Positions 1 to 18,770 of a stretch of 64,000 nucleotides of DNA are shown in pieces (position 1 is the stretch's first letter; each line of letters begins with the position of its first letter). This DNA comes from Dasypus novemcinctus (Eukaryota > Chordata > Mammalia > Cingulata > Dasypodidae): the NCBI RefSeq assembly GCF_030445035.2, contig NC_080698.1:1123501-1187500 (forward strand). The letters are read 5' to 3'. The notes under the pieces are model-generated. The model did not search any database. It worked only from the letters and a program-made list of their open reading frames with translations, and was not told where the DNA came from. Both the position numbers and the translations under genes were made by a program.

Positions 1-392
1 AGAGTCTCTCACACAGCTATGGGGATGCATTAGTCCAGGTTCCACAGGCAGGCTGCAACCAGGAGCTCCGATGAAAGTCCAATGAAGATTCTTGACAAGA
101 TCTGGGAGATGTTGGCTGTCCAAAGATGAGCTGGGAAATTCTCTCTCAATGCTGGAATCACTTCCCCTTTTAAGGGATTCAGCTGATTGGGTTAAGCATC
201 ACTCCCTGCTGATGGCACTCTCCCTGACCAATGTAATTATAACCAGCTATCTATGATTTACCACTGCAGTAAAGTCCATGGTGACTAAAGTCCATAAATG
301 CCCTTGTATTACATTAGCCCAGTGCTTGCCTGACCAAACAACTGGGCACAGTTACCTGGCCAAGTTGACACAATAGCCTAACCATCACAAGA
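1..392 (-). repeat. Old interspersed repeat, family not identified
   Basis: Shares long stretches, in reverse complement, with 17130-17590 (for example GTCAACTTGGCCAGG and AAGCACTGGG). It lies against the broken L1 endonuclease region that starts at about 393 and may have inserted into it. The outer end is cut by the window edge. Confidence 0.5.
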
Positions 393-2267
393 TGTCTCTA
401 TAATAATAGCTGGAGACTTCAATACACCACTCTCAGTATTGGATAGAGCATCTGGACAGAGTATAAATAAAAAAACAGAGAACTTAAATTATATGATAAA
501 TGAACTAGACCTAACAAATATCTATATAGCATTGCACCCCAAAGCAGCACGATATACTTTCCTTTCAAGTGCTGATGGATCCTTCTCCAAGATAGAACAT
601 ATTTTGGGTCACAAGACAAGTCTCAATAAATTTTAAAAGATTGAAATTATATAAAATACTTTCTCTGATCATAACAGAATGAAGTTGGAATCAATAATGG
701 GTAGAAAAAGGGAAATTCATAAATATATGGAGATTAAACAATACACACTTAAATAATTAGTAGGTCAAAGAAGAAATGGCAAGTGAATTAAAAAAATATC
801 TTGAGACAAATGAAAATGAGAACACAACATATCAAAACCTATGGGACACTGCAAAGGCAGTGCTGAGAGGAAAATTTACAGCCCTCTACTTACATTAAAA
901 AAGAAAATTGACGATCTAACTGCACACCTGGAAGAACTAGAAAAAGAACAGCAAACTAATCCCAAACCAAGCCCAAGGAAAGAAATAGGAACGATCAGAG
1001 TAGAAATAAATGAAACTGAGAACAACAAAAAATAGAATCAACAAAACCCAAAGTTGGTTCTTTAAGAAGATTAACAAAATTGACAAACCCTTAGCTAGAC
1101 TGACAAAAAAAAAAAAAAAAAGAGAGAGAGAGAAGATGCAAATAAATAAAATCAGAAATGAGAGGGGGGATATTACCACTGACCCTGCAGAAATAAGAGA
1201 GATCATAAGAGGATACTATGAAAAACTATCTCCAAAAATGTAGATGATATAGACAAGATGGACAAATTCCTAGAAAGACACAAACTACCCACACTGACCC
1301 TAGAAGAAAGAGAAGACCTCAACAAACCAATTACAAGTGAAGAGACTGAAACAGTCATCAAAACCTCCCAAAGATGAAACCCTGGGACCAGATGGCTTCA
1401 CAGGTGAATTCTACCAATCACCCAAAGACAATCTAATACCAATCTTGCTCAAGCACTTCCAAAAAATTGAATAGGAAAGAACACTACCAAACTCATTCTT
1501 TAAGGTCATCACCAGAATATTAAAACCAGATAAAGATATTACAAAAAAAGAAAATTACAAACCAATATCTCTAATGAATATAGATGTAAAATTCCTCAAT
1601 AAAATACTTGTAAACAGAATCCAAAAACACATTAAAAGAATTATACATCACAATTAAGTATGTTTTAGCCCTGTTATGTAAGGGTGGTTTAACACAAGAA
1701 AATCAATTAGTGTAATGAACCACATTGATATACTGAAGAAGAAAATCAAATAATCTTCTTGAATAATGTAGAAAAGGCATCTGACAAAATACAACACCCT
1801 TTCTTGGAGAAAAAAAAAACACTCCAAAAGATAGAAATAGAAGGAAGCTTTCTCAATATGGCAAAGCGCGTATCTGAAAAACCTACCTCTAGCATTGTAC
1901 TCAATAGTGAAAGACTGAACGCTTTCCCACTGAGATCAGGAACAAGACAAGGATGCCCACTGTCACCATTGTTATTCAATATTGTGCTAGAAGTTCTACC
2001 TAGAGCAATTAAGCTAGATAAAGAAATAAAGGCACACAGATAGGAAAGGAAGAAGTCAAACTTTCACTATTTGTTTTTGATATGATCCTATATCTAGAAT
2101 CTACTGAAAAATCCACATCAAAACTACTAGAACCAATATATGAGTTCAGTAAAGTGGTGGGATATAAGCTTAAAACACAAAATCAGTAGCGTTTCTATAC
2201 GCTACTGATGTGCTATCTGAGAAGGAAATGAGAAAACAATTCCATTTATAATAGCAACTAAAACAAT

Positions 2268-2375
2268 CCAGTAGCAGATGTCGCTCAAGCGGTTGAGCGC
2301 CTGCTTCCCCAATGGGAGGTCCCAGGTTCAGTCTCTGGTGCCTTCTTTAAAAAATAATAAAATAAAATAAATAAA
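2268..2375 (+). mobile_element. DAS-type SINE, short form, inside the L1
   Basis: tRNA-like head with box A/B-like text (GCTCAAGCGGTTGAGCGCC and GGTTCAGTCTCTGG), ending in an A-rich AATAAAATAAA tail. Confidence 0.8.
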
Positions 2376-3151
2376 ATATCACATATTTAGGAATAAACTT
2401 AACCAAGGACATAAAGGACCTATATTCAGAAAACTATAAAACATTGCTAAAAGAAATTGAAGACTTAAATAAATGGAAGGATATTTCATGTTCATGGATT
2501 GGAAGATTAAATATTGTTAAGATGTCAATCCTCCCCAAACTGATGTACAGATTCAACGCAATACCAATAAAAATCCCAATAGCCTTTTTTGCAGAAATGG
2601 AAAAACCAATTATCAAATCTATTTGGAAGAGTAAGGGTCCCCAAATAGCCCCAAAGATCTTAAAAAAGAAAAACAAAGTTGTAGGACTGTCACTTCCAGC
2701 CTCTAAAGCATATTACTTAGCTACAGTGATAAAAACAGCCAGGTGCTGGCATAAAGACAGACACATTGACCACTGGAACCAAATCGAGAACTTAAAAATA
2801 GACCCTCACATCTTTGTCAAGTGATTTTTGACAAGGCAGTTAAGCCCTCCCAGCTAGGCCAGAAGAATCTATTCAACAAATGGTGCCTGGAAAACTGGAG
2901 ATCCATACCCAAAAGAAAGAAATGGGATCCCTATCTCACATCTTATACAAAAGTTAATGCAAAATGGATCAAGGACCTAAATATAAAACTACAACCATAA
3001 AACTCCTAGAAGAAAAGATAGAAAAACATCTTCAAATCTTGTGGTATGTAGAAGTTTCTTAAATCTTATACCCAAAGCACTAGCAACACAAGAAAAAATA
3101 GATAAATGGGACCTCCTCAAAATTAAACACTTTTTGTACCTCAAAGGCCAG

Positions 3152-3215
3152 AGGGGAGCAGGTGTGGCTGATCCCTGCTTCCATGAAAAGATCCTGGTAC
3201 CTCCTTAAAAAAAAA
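3152..3215 (+). mobile_element. DAS-type SINE fragment
   Basis: Short copy with an internal deletion (GCAGGTGTGGCTGATCCCTG, then TCCTGGTACCTCC) and a poly(A) tail. Confidence 0.6.
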
Positions 3216-3284
3216 AAAGATTAATAATTTTTGTAGCAATGAAAATATTCAAATATTGAATGTGGTGATGAAAGCACAACTCTG

Positions 3285-3669
3285 GGGAAAACGGACTTTG
3301 GCCCAGTGGTTAGGGCGTCCGTCTACCACATGGGAGGTCCGCGGTTCAAACCCCGGGCCTCCTTGACCCGTGTGGAGCTGGCCCATGCGCAGTGCTGATG
3401 CGCGCAAGGAGTGCCGCGCCACCCAGGGGTGTCCCCCGCGTAGGGGAGCCCCACGCGCAAGGAGTGCACCCCGTAAGGAGAGCCGCCCAGCGCGAAAGAA
3501 AGTGCAGCCTGCCCAGGAATGGTGCCGCCCACACTTCCCGTGCCGCTGACGACAACAGAAGCGGACAAAGAAACAAGACACAGCAAAAAGACACAGAAAA
3601 CAGACAACCAGGGGAGGGGAGGGAAATTAAATAAATAAAAATAAATCTTTAAAAAAAAAAAGAAAAAAA
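3285..3669 (+). mobile_element. DAS long-form SINE with target-site duplication
   Basis: The head contains GGCCCAGTGGTTAGGGCGTC and GGTTCAAACCCCGGG. A GC-rich body and an AAATAAATAAA-type tail follow. It is flanked by a 15-base direct repeat, GAAAGCACAACTCTG (3270-3284 and 3670-3684), which splits the L1 3' end. Confidence 0.93.
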
Positions 3670-4054
3670 GAAAGCACAACTCTGTGATTATACTGAGATC
3701 CATTGATTGTACACTTTGAATGGATTATATGGTACATGAATAAAACTGCTTTAAAAAAAGATTGACAATACCATATATTGGAAAGGATATAGAATGAGGG
3801 GAACTTTTATAAACTGCTGGCGAAAATGTAAAATGATCCAACAACTTTGGAAAAGTATTTAGCATTACCTACAAAAGACATGCCTGCCTTGTGACCCAGC
3901 AATTCCAACCAAGGAACACGCATGTATGTATGCAGTGAGAGTCGTGTACAAGACTGTTTATTAAAGCATAGCTCATCAGAGTCCAAACTGGAAATAAGCT
4001 GTATGTTCATCCACAGGATAATGGATTAATGAATTGTGCTAAGTCTAAATGGGG

Positions 4055-4458
4055 GGAAGTGGACTTGGCCCAGTGGTTAGGGCGTCCGTCTACCATATGG
4101 GAGGTCCACGGTTCAAACCCTGGGCCTCCTTGACCCATGTGGAGCTGGCCCATGTGCAGTGCTGATGCACGCAAGGAGTGCCCTGCCACGCAGGGGTGTC
4201 CCCCGCATAGGGGAGCCCCACACGCAAGGAGTGCGCCCCGTAAGGAGAGCCGCCCAGTGCGAAAAAAAGTGCAGCCTGCCCAGGAATGGCGCCGCACACA
4301 CGGAGAGCTGACACAACAAGATGACGCAACAAAAAGAAACACAGATTCCCGTGCTGCTGACAACAACAGAAGTGGACAAAGAAGACACAGCAAATAGACA
4401 CAGAGAGCAGACAATCGAGGTGGGGGCGAGAAATAAATAAATAAATCTTTTAAAAAAA
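4055..4458 (+). mobile_element. DAS long-form SINE
   Basis: Same layout as the copy at 3285, with an extra middle block containing GAGAGCTGACACAACAAG. Confidence 0.9.
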
Positions 4459-6010
4459 ATCTTGTTGGGAGCAAAGTTTTGAGGGGGGTTCGGTATCCAA
4501 ATTGAAACGTGTGCTTCTTCCTCGGTTGGACGCCTACAACCCATGGAATGGGAAGGCAGCGAGATCTTAACACCCGACGGGCAAAGCAAGGCCAGGTTTG
4601 TCGTTTTGGGGCCCGACGTGTAACCGGGTGGTAGCGTGGGTACTGAAGCCTGCTCTCCCTTCTGCTGAGCGCGGGCAAGTCAAGGAAGACTTCCTCGATG
4701 CCAAAGGCCTTCTTTGGAATTAAAATCATACTTAGAGTTTTTCACCAGATAATTTTTTTCCTTTATTTTTTGAATTCGCCTCCCCGAGTCCTGTCATTAA
4801 GTAAGTTCTGCTCCAAAGCCCTCGCTCTTGCTGGCAGGGGTGGGTGCTCCTCTCCCACCCACTGCACTGTGCATCTCTGCAGAGCCCAGAGCCTCCAGGA
4901 GGGGCCGGGGAGGAGCCCTGGGCTCGGAGGGCAGCGAGGAAGGGCCCAGCAGGCCTGCCTGGCAAAGCTCAGCGGGGCCACCGTCCCCCACTGCCGCCCC
5001 CACTGCCGCCCCCATCGCCCCCCATCGTCCCTCACCGCCACCCCCACCGCTGACCGCTGCCCCCACCGCCCCCCATCGTCCCCCACTGCTGCCCCCACCG
5101 CCAGAGTGGTCAAGAGCAGCCTCGAAAGCAGGCATCCCTGCCCCATAAGGGGGAAAACAGTTCTTCCTCCGCAAAGGCCCCTTGGCCTGCCGTCAGCACT
5201 GCACAAAGGAAGAGGAGCTCGCAGCTTAGAACAGGGTAGCCAGGCTTCAGCCAACACCATGTGAACATAAATAATTTATAATGTTGTCGTTCACACCAGA
5301 CCACAAACCTGTCACCCAAGAAAACGCGAGAAAAATTAAGATAAGCCAAAGTCCAGAACATGCCTGGCCTTTGGGTTCTTTTTTTAAGGGTCTGTGCTTT
5401 CCTTGATCCTCTCCAGGGACAAGGGGCCCAGGTTCTCCACCTGTTTCGTGTGCCTCAGCCTCAGAAAACGGCACTGCGCTCCCCGGACCAGCGGGTTCTT
5501 TGCTGACCCCTATTTCCTGGGTGAAGAATGAGTCGTGTACATGATTAGAGGCCCTCGTGGAGGCTGGACTTTACTCTGCAGGTATCCGGGCCCCCGAAGG
5601 CGTGTGCCTGTGGGTTCGACAGGAGCGCCAGGTGCCAAGCAGCAGGGCTTTTCCACGGAACAACCAGACTGGCATCGTGTGGGGAGACCAAAAAGAAGGC
5701 AGCCGACAGACTCCACATGCGGGATAAAACCAGAGTTCTCACTGTGGCAGCCAGTGTTGTCCAAGACAATGTAATACAAGTCACGAGCATAGCTTAAAAA
5801 AATTCCAGTAGTCCTATTTTAAAATTTAAAAAGAAAAAGGTGGAAATTAACTTTAGTAATATATCTCACTTAATCCACTACATACAATATATCAGTTCAA
5901 AGGGAATAAAACAATTACTAACGAGATAATTCTCTTCTTATTACACTGCTTCAGAATCCTGGTGTGAATTATGGTGCAGCACATATCAACTTCTATGCTA
6001 AATTACTTCT
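4459..6010. other. Mostly unique sequence, no gene seen
   Basis: GC-rich to about 5760 and AT-rich after. A C-rich tandem stretch of CCCCCACTGCCGCC-like units lies at about 4980-5105. Open frames on both strands here lack splice context or recognisable domains. Confidence 0.6.
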
Positions 6011-6011
6011 G

Positions 6012-6280
6012 AGAGAAGCGGATGTGGCTCAAGCAGTTGGGCACCAGCCTACCACATGGTGAAGAGGAGCAAGACAGCGAGATGATGCGGCAGGACGACC
6101 AATGAGAAACCTTGAGAGGCACCAGTAGGGCGCTGCGGCTGACGCAACGGGACACCTCCCTCCCACATGGAGATCCCCGTTCTGTTCCTTCTGCCTCCTA
6201 AAGAGAAGACAGGCAGGGTGAGCAGACCGGCACCAAACAACGAGGGAGGGGAGAAAGAAATAAATCCTAAAAAAAAACCA
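6012..6280 (+). mobile_element. DAS-type SINE, rearranged
   Basis: Begins GAAGCGGATGTGGCTCAAGC, but the box B part is missing and the body is unusual. It ends in an A-rich tail just upstream of the SLC25A38 CpG island. Confidence 0.7.
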
Positions 6281-6729
6281 CTTTAGAAGTGGAGTGTGGC
6301 CTACCAAAACCATACAGCTGTGTTTAAAGGGAAAATATCGCTCGCCGCTTGTTTTAAACTGTGAGTATGAATTACATAAACGGACTACAACGTGAAATGC
6401 CGCCTTCCAGCGGCCGGGGCTCCCCTCCCGGCGCAGCAGGTCTACACCGCCTACGCGGTCAGGGATCCGAGCCCGGCGAGGCCAGGGCGGCGGGCGCGCA
6501 GTCCCGGAGGCCGCCCCGAGGCGGCGCTGGGGCCCTCGGCCGCAGCCGGAAGCGCAGGCCGGGCCCCACCCCGGGGCGCGGGTTTCTCCGCCCCCGACGC
6601 ACGCGCGGGCCCGCCCGGGTGTTTCAGCGGCGAGGCTGCGGGTGTGGACGCCGGGCCGGCGCCGGCGCTCGGGGGTGCGCAGCCCAGGCCCCCGCCCCGC
6701 GCCCCCGCCCCGCCGCGCGCTTGCCGCCC

Positions 6730-13792
<7,063 letters not shown>

Positions 13793-14264
13793 CCGCGGGG
13801 CCCGGGACAGGGCGCAACCCATGGCCCACACTGGTGTCGCCATCCTGGAGCGAGAAGACGTGGTCGGAGCTGGAGGGCCTGTGGCTGCGGGCCCCGTTCG
13901 AGCGGTGGGTAGACGGCTGCCCGCGAGCCGAGTCTCCCCTGGAACCGTCCTGCTTGGTGCACCACGGCCGGCAGTGATGAGGGGCAGTGACGAGGGCGCA
14001 GCCCACTCAGACGGCCTCGCCCGAGCCCTCTCCAGCTTCCACTGTCCCCACCCTGCAGCACCTCCCTGGCTGTGCTGGAGGGCGAGGGGCGAAGCCCGGG
14101 GCCTGGGGCCCCTGGTGGGCGGTGGGCTGCGCTCCGCGGGGCTGGCTCTGCGGGAGGTTGTCAGGGAGGCTGTCGGAGGAGGAGGGTAGCTGTGATAGGC
14201 CCCTTGCCGCCCTCTCAGAGCCTCAGAGGATGGGCCGTGGCTTCCCAGCCTCAAGGCTTGTCCT

Positions 14265-14270
14265 AATAAA
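14265..14270 (+). terminator. SLC25A38: SLC25A38 polyadenylation signal AATAAA
   Basis: Canonical AATAAA about 470 bases after the stop, followed by a GT/T-rich stretch (TGTTTTGGTCTTTGGTCTGT) typical of a downstream element. Confidence 0.8.
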
Positions 14271-14689
14271 ATGTTTTGGTCTTTGGTCTGTCAAGTTTCA
14301 ACCCTTAAGTTCTGGTGTTTTCTGCAGCTAAAGTTCAGGTAAATACAATGAAGCACTTTATCGTTGAAAGCTTTTGGGAAACCTAAATAGAGTCGTAGCT
14401 CAGTTTTAAAATAATAAAATAGTTTTAGGATGTCTGGCTCTTGATCTGTATTGGTCCCTAAAACCCTCCAAAATTAGCAGCTTTATTTCACATATCACAC
14501 AATTCACCTGTGCCAAGTGCAGCTTTACTGACTGGTCCCGGCATCGCTGTGGGCCAGGTTTGGGAACATGCTCTTCTAATAAACCCTTTATGCCCATTTG
14601 CAGTTAATCCCGTGCCATTCTGCCTCTATAGATTTCCTTTTTCTGGACAGTCTGTATAAATAAAGTAGGCCACCAATATGTGGTCTCTG

Positions 14690-15010
14690 TGTCTAGCTTC
14701 TTGTCACTTAGTGTAATGTTTTTGAGATTCACCTACGATGTATCTATGAGTACTTTCTTTTTATGGCCAAATAAGATCCCCTTTATGGCTATATCACACT
14801 TTATTTACCCGTCATTTGAGATGTTTCCACTTTGGCTATTCTGAACAATGCTGCTATACATTCATGTGCAAGTTTTTATAAGGACAGGTGCTTTCGTTTC
14901 TCTTGGGAAAAGTGCTGCATCACGTGGTAACTACTGAGCCAGTCGAGCAGCTCCCAGACTCTTCCAGAGCTGCTGCGCCCCTTTCCGTCCCCACCAGCAG
15001 GGACGCAGGT
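14690..15010 (-). mobile_element. L1 3'-end fragment, reverse orientation
   Basis: Contains CTATTCTGAACAATGCTGCT and neighbouring text that is the reverse complement of the usual L1 3' region. 5'-truncated and diverged. Confidence 0.7.
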
Positions 15011-15494
15011 TCTGGTTTCTTCCATTCCAGAAGTTAGCCCAACTCTTTCCATCAACTTTCAGGTGTAGGAAAAGGCTGTTGCAATATCCAAGCAGCTTTG
15101 TTCGTGAAAGGTGTAAATCTGGCTGGAGGCTGAGAACCCGGCTCGGTGCAGGGGGCCCCAGCTCAAGGCTTGGACCTGAAGCTCCAAGTAGGCGTCAGCG
15201 AAGAATGTCCTGCCTGCCAGTGGGATGTGAGCTAAGGATGTTGGGTGGTTTGTAAGTTTCAGTACTAAAGGCTTTAGGTAAAAATACCCCATTCAAAATG
15301 CGGTGTGGATGGGGTCCCCAGGGCGCAGCCTGGGTTAGGGTGTTCAGGGGAGGCAGGAGAGCTCCTAGGACTGGCATTGACACCCCAAAAAGGAGCCAAG
15401 GCAGGGCCACCTCCTCAGACCTGGGCCCAGGGGGCTTTTTCCGCAGCCTCCTTACCTCTCACCTGAGCCCTGGAGACCCCCTGCCCAAGGCAAA

Positions 15495-15735
15495 GGGTGG
15501 CGGTAGGCTGGGGGGTGCTGGGAGGTGCTGGGAGGTGCTGCGGGGTACTGGGGGGTGCTGGACAGTGCTGGGAGGTGCTGGGGGGTGCTGGGGTGCTGCA
15601 GGGTGCTGGGAGGTGCTGGACGGTGCTGAGAGGTGCTGGGGTGCTGCAGGGTGCTGGATGGTGCTGGGGGGTGCTGGATGGTGCTGGGAGGGACTGCGGG
15701 GTGCTGCGGGGTGCTGGGAGGTGCTGGGATGTGTG
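15495..15735. repeat. Minisatellite with 10-base GGTGCTGGGA units
   Basis: About 24 near-copies of GGTGCTGGGA/GGTGCTGGAC in tandem, with 9- to 12-base variants. Purine-rich on the + strand. Confidence 0.9.
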
Positions 15736-15878
15736 ACCTCTTTCCAGAACAGGTTTGCTCTCTGTAGACTTGGCTCGTGACTTTTGGCCACCACCCTCTC
15801 CTTAGGTGCTCCTCATTGTTATTTTGGGGGCAAATAAACGTAAATTAGCCTAACACTAACCTGAACTCTGCCTCTGCA

Positions 15879-15957
15879 AATCCTGGCACCAGCCACGAAT
15901 CCTGGCACCAGCCACGAATCCTGACGCCAGCCACGAATCCTGACGCCAGCCACGAGT
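15879..15957. repeat. Four tandem 19-base units
   Basis: AATCCTGGCACCAGCCACG twice, then AATCCTGACGCCAGCCACG twice. The two variants pair up, suggesting stepwise duplication. Confidence 0.9.
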
Positions 15958-16259
15958 GGCCGTGGTGCTACAGTAGTTTTTTCTCTTGCTTCACCCTAGA
16001 ACTATGAGGTCGTGTGATTCTCAGTGTGATTCTTTGTGGTTCAGATGGGAAGTCCCAGGGAGCCTCGGCATCTGCCTTTGGGACATGCCTGTTTCCTTTT
16101 TCTTTTAATGATTTGTTCTTGGCTGAGTCAGACTTAAAGCACATTATTTAGAGGCGAGGCTTTGTGGGAGGGAAACAGTCATCTGGCAACCAAAGATAAG
16201 GCCTGGTAGGACAGGAGCCAAAAGAAGACACAGATGCAAAGCCAAGCTGCAGTTAGGCT

Positions 16260-16740
16260 CACTATGTACAAACAGTTTTGAAATATTTCAGACGATCGAA
16301 ATGGAAGAGCAGATGGCACAATGCACAGTCTCACCCAGACTGATCGTTATTAGGATTTTGGCGGGCCTCTTCGTCCCCTGCTCTCTGAAATGTTTAGAGC
16401 AGATCCCAGACTTCACATTTCCCAACCGCACTTGGGTGTACATCTCTGAAGCTCATGGATGTTTTCTTAGATAAGTGTAATCACTTACCCCACCGGAAGA
16501 AATTTAACAACTCTTTTGCATGTTAACCAATACTCAAGCCATATTCAGATTTCCCTGATTGCCTCAAAAACGCCTTTTCAGTTGGTTTACTTGAGTCAGG
16601 CTCCAACAAGCTCCACTAGGTTTAAATCTCATCCAGGGAGCACTCCTTCCTCCCTGCTGCTTTGTCCTGTGCACTCCTGTAGAATGTCCCACTTCCTGGA
16701 TTTGCCTCTTTTCTTGTGGTTTTAACTCGGTCCTCTACCT
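16260..16740 (-). mobile_element. Ancient L1-related fragment
   Basis: Diverged text such as CAATACTCAAGCCATATTCA and GATTTCCCTGATTGCCTCAA resembles old L1M-type sequence. A related piece lies at 17870-18090 (GTCTGGAACAGTTCCTCAGC). Confidence 0.4.
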
Positions 16741-17129
16741 TATTTTTTTTTTTAACTGCCCGTGTTTGCTGTAACCCTGGATGCCCCTTACCTCGCCCCT
16801 TGCCTGTTTGCTGTAAACTGGGTGAGGGTCTCTACCATCCTAGCAGAGGGAAGGACACGCGGGCCCTACCGACATGTACGTTCTCCACTCACAGTTCACG
16901 TCAGAGCACGTCCCCTGGTGTGCTGCTTCAGGGTAGGTGGGAGGTGACCACCCCCTCCTGACCCACCTCCCTTTAGTGGAGAACGGGGTCTGGAAGCTGA
17001 GATCTGGGCACTGCTGTGGAGTTGCTGACCGCAGGCCCTTTGCACAGGACAAACACGTGTGCACACACTGACATCCGTGCGTATTTCTGTGTCCATCTAT
17101 ACATGCCGAAAGCCATGAGCTCATAGCGA

Positions 17130-17590
17130 CGCCTCCAGCTTACGTGTCAACTCGGCCAGGCAATGGGGCCCAGCTCTCTGGTCAAGCAAGCACTGGGTTA
17201 ATTGTCATACAAGGGCATTTCAAGGACTTGAGTCACCAGGGAGCTGATGGCATAGATGGCTGGTTACAGCCACATCAACCGAGGAGCCTGCCGTCAGCAA
17301 CCAGTGATGTCTCAGCCGATCAGCGAAGGCCTTAAAAGAAGTGATTTCAGCTTCCAGAGAATCCCTGTCTCTGTTCAGACCGCCAGCGTCCAGGGAGCTC
17401 ATCGGGGCCCTCACTGGAGCCCCTGGTCTGCAGCCAGCCCGTCGGCATTTGGACTTGTGCACCCCCAAGGTGGCAGGAGCCAATTTTATGAAGTCTCATC
17501 CTATTTACAGACACCTCCTGCCAGTTGTTTCCCTAGACAGCCCTGACTTACACAATGTGCTCTTTGGAAATTGTAATACTCATAAAATCC
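17130..17590 (+). repeat. Old interspersed repeat, same family as 1-392
   Basis: Starts near GTGTCAACTCGGCCAGG and ends near CCTAGACAGCCCTGACTTAC. Colinear in opposite orientation with the element at 1-392. No coding capacity seen, so probably a non-autonomous element; class not determined. Confidence 0.5.
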
Positions 17591-18149
17591 CCGTTTGTAA
17601 CCACCTTGTGTTGCTGCAGCCCTCGCCATTGCAAAGATGCTCCGCTCAATGGGCCCCTCGCCCGTGCCTGCCATCGCAGCAGCCTCCCCTCCCGGACCCC
17701 AGGCCCCGCCCGGCCCCCTCAGCCCCCTGCAAGGGGTCTTCCTCACCCCGCAGCAGGCCCCTGCCCTCGCTCCCCTGCCCACTGCCCACTGCCCACTGAC
17801 TCAGCCCCATTCTTCAGGCTTCAGGGACAGGGCGTCAGGGAGCAAGAACGTATCCTTCACACAGCGTGTATTTCATTTTAGGAATTTTCTGATACAGCCC
17901 ATTTTCACATTTTGCCAACTGTCCCCAAAGTATGTTCTTTAGAGTAGTTTTTCTCCCTGATCTAGGATCCAGTCCAGGAACGCTGTTGTGTGTAGCCGTC
18001 ACGTCTCTTTAACCTTTAGTCTGGAACAGTTCCTCAGCCTTCTTTTGTCTTTGATGAAGTTGATGTTTTAAAAAAATCTGTAATAATTACCAGCTGTATT
18101 CCCCTGGCTAAGAGATGCAGAGGTAATGTGAGGTTTACATTTCTTTGTT

Positions 18150-18238
18150 TGAAGGTGAGCGCCCACCTACCACACGGGAGGTCCTGGGTTCAGCTGTGGT
18201 GCTTCCTACAGAAAAACTAGCAGTCAACAAGCAAAACA
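18150..18238 (+). mobile_element. DAS-type SINE fragment
   Basis: Only the centre of the head is left (CCACCTACCACACGGGAGG). It is cut by the long-form copy inserted after it. Confidence 0.6.
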
Positions 18239-18239
18239 G

Positions 18240-18605
18240 GGAAGCGGACTTTGGCCCAGTGGTTAGGGCGTCCGTCTACCATATGGGAGGTCCGCGGTTC
18301 AAACCCCGGGCCTCCTTGACCCGTGTGGAGCTGGCCATGCACAGCGCTGATGCGCGCAAGGAGTGCCGTGCCACGCAGGGGTGTCCCCCGCGTGGGGGAG
18401 CCCCACGCGCAAGGAGTGCGCCCGTGAGGAAAGCCGCCCAGCGTGAAAAGAAAGAGCAGCCTGCCCAGGAATGGCGCCGCCCACACTTCCCGTGCCGCTG
18501 ACGACAACAGAAGCGGACAAAGAAACGACGCAGCAAATAGACACCAAGAACAGACAACCAGGGGAGGGGGGGAAATTAAATAAATAAATAAATCTTTAAA
18601 AAAAA
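18240..18605 (+). mobile_element. DAS long-form SINE with target-site duplication
   Basis: Flanked by ACAAGCAAAACAG (18227-18239 and 18606-18618). Close in sequence to the copies at 3285 and 29815. Confidence 0.93.
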
Positions 18606-18770
18606 ACAAGCAAAACAGATGAGGGAGCCATGGCTGGGGGGGGGGGGGCGCCTCACTAACCCTTTTAAGATGCTTGCAAATTATGTGATTGACTCTTACC
18701 TATTTTTTAAAAAACTTTATTTCTTTGTATGTGTGAGACACAAGCAATAGGCTCATTAAAAATACATGTG

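Larger units (their letters stand above)
393..4050 (+). mobile_element. L1 LINE, ORF2 and 3' end, degraded
   Basis: Reads through ORF2 from the endonuclease (AGDFNTPLSVLD, later FLSSADGSFSKIEHILGHK) to the reverse transcriptase (RSGTRQGCPLSPLLFNIVLE) and the C-terminal part ([18 protein letters not shown]). A 3' UTR-like tail runs to about 4050. Several stops and frameshifts break the frame, so it is a dead copy. It is interrupted by SINEs at 2268, 3152 and 3285. Confidence 0.9.

Noticed and set aside
3295-3360. tRNA-like sequences in SINE heads as tRNA genes
   Set aside because: They have box A/B-like text but are part of repeated SINE units with A-rich tails and target-site duplications, and do not fold into clean cloverleaves by eye.
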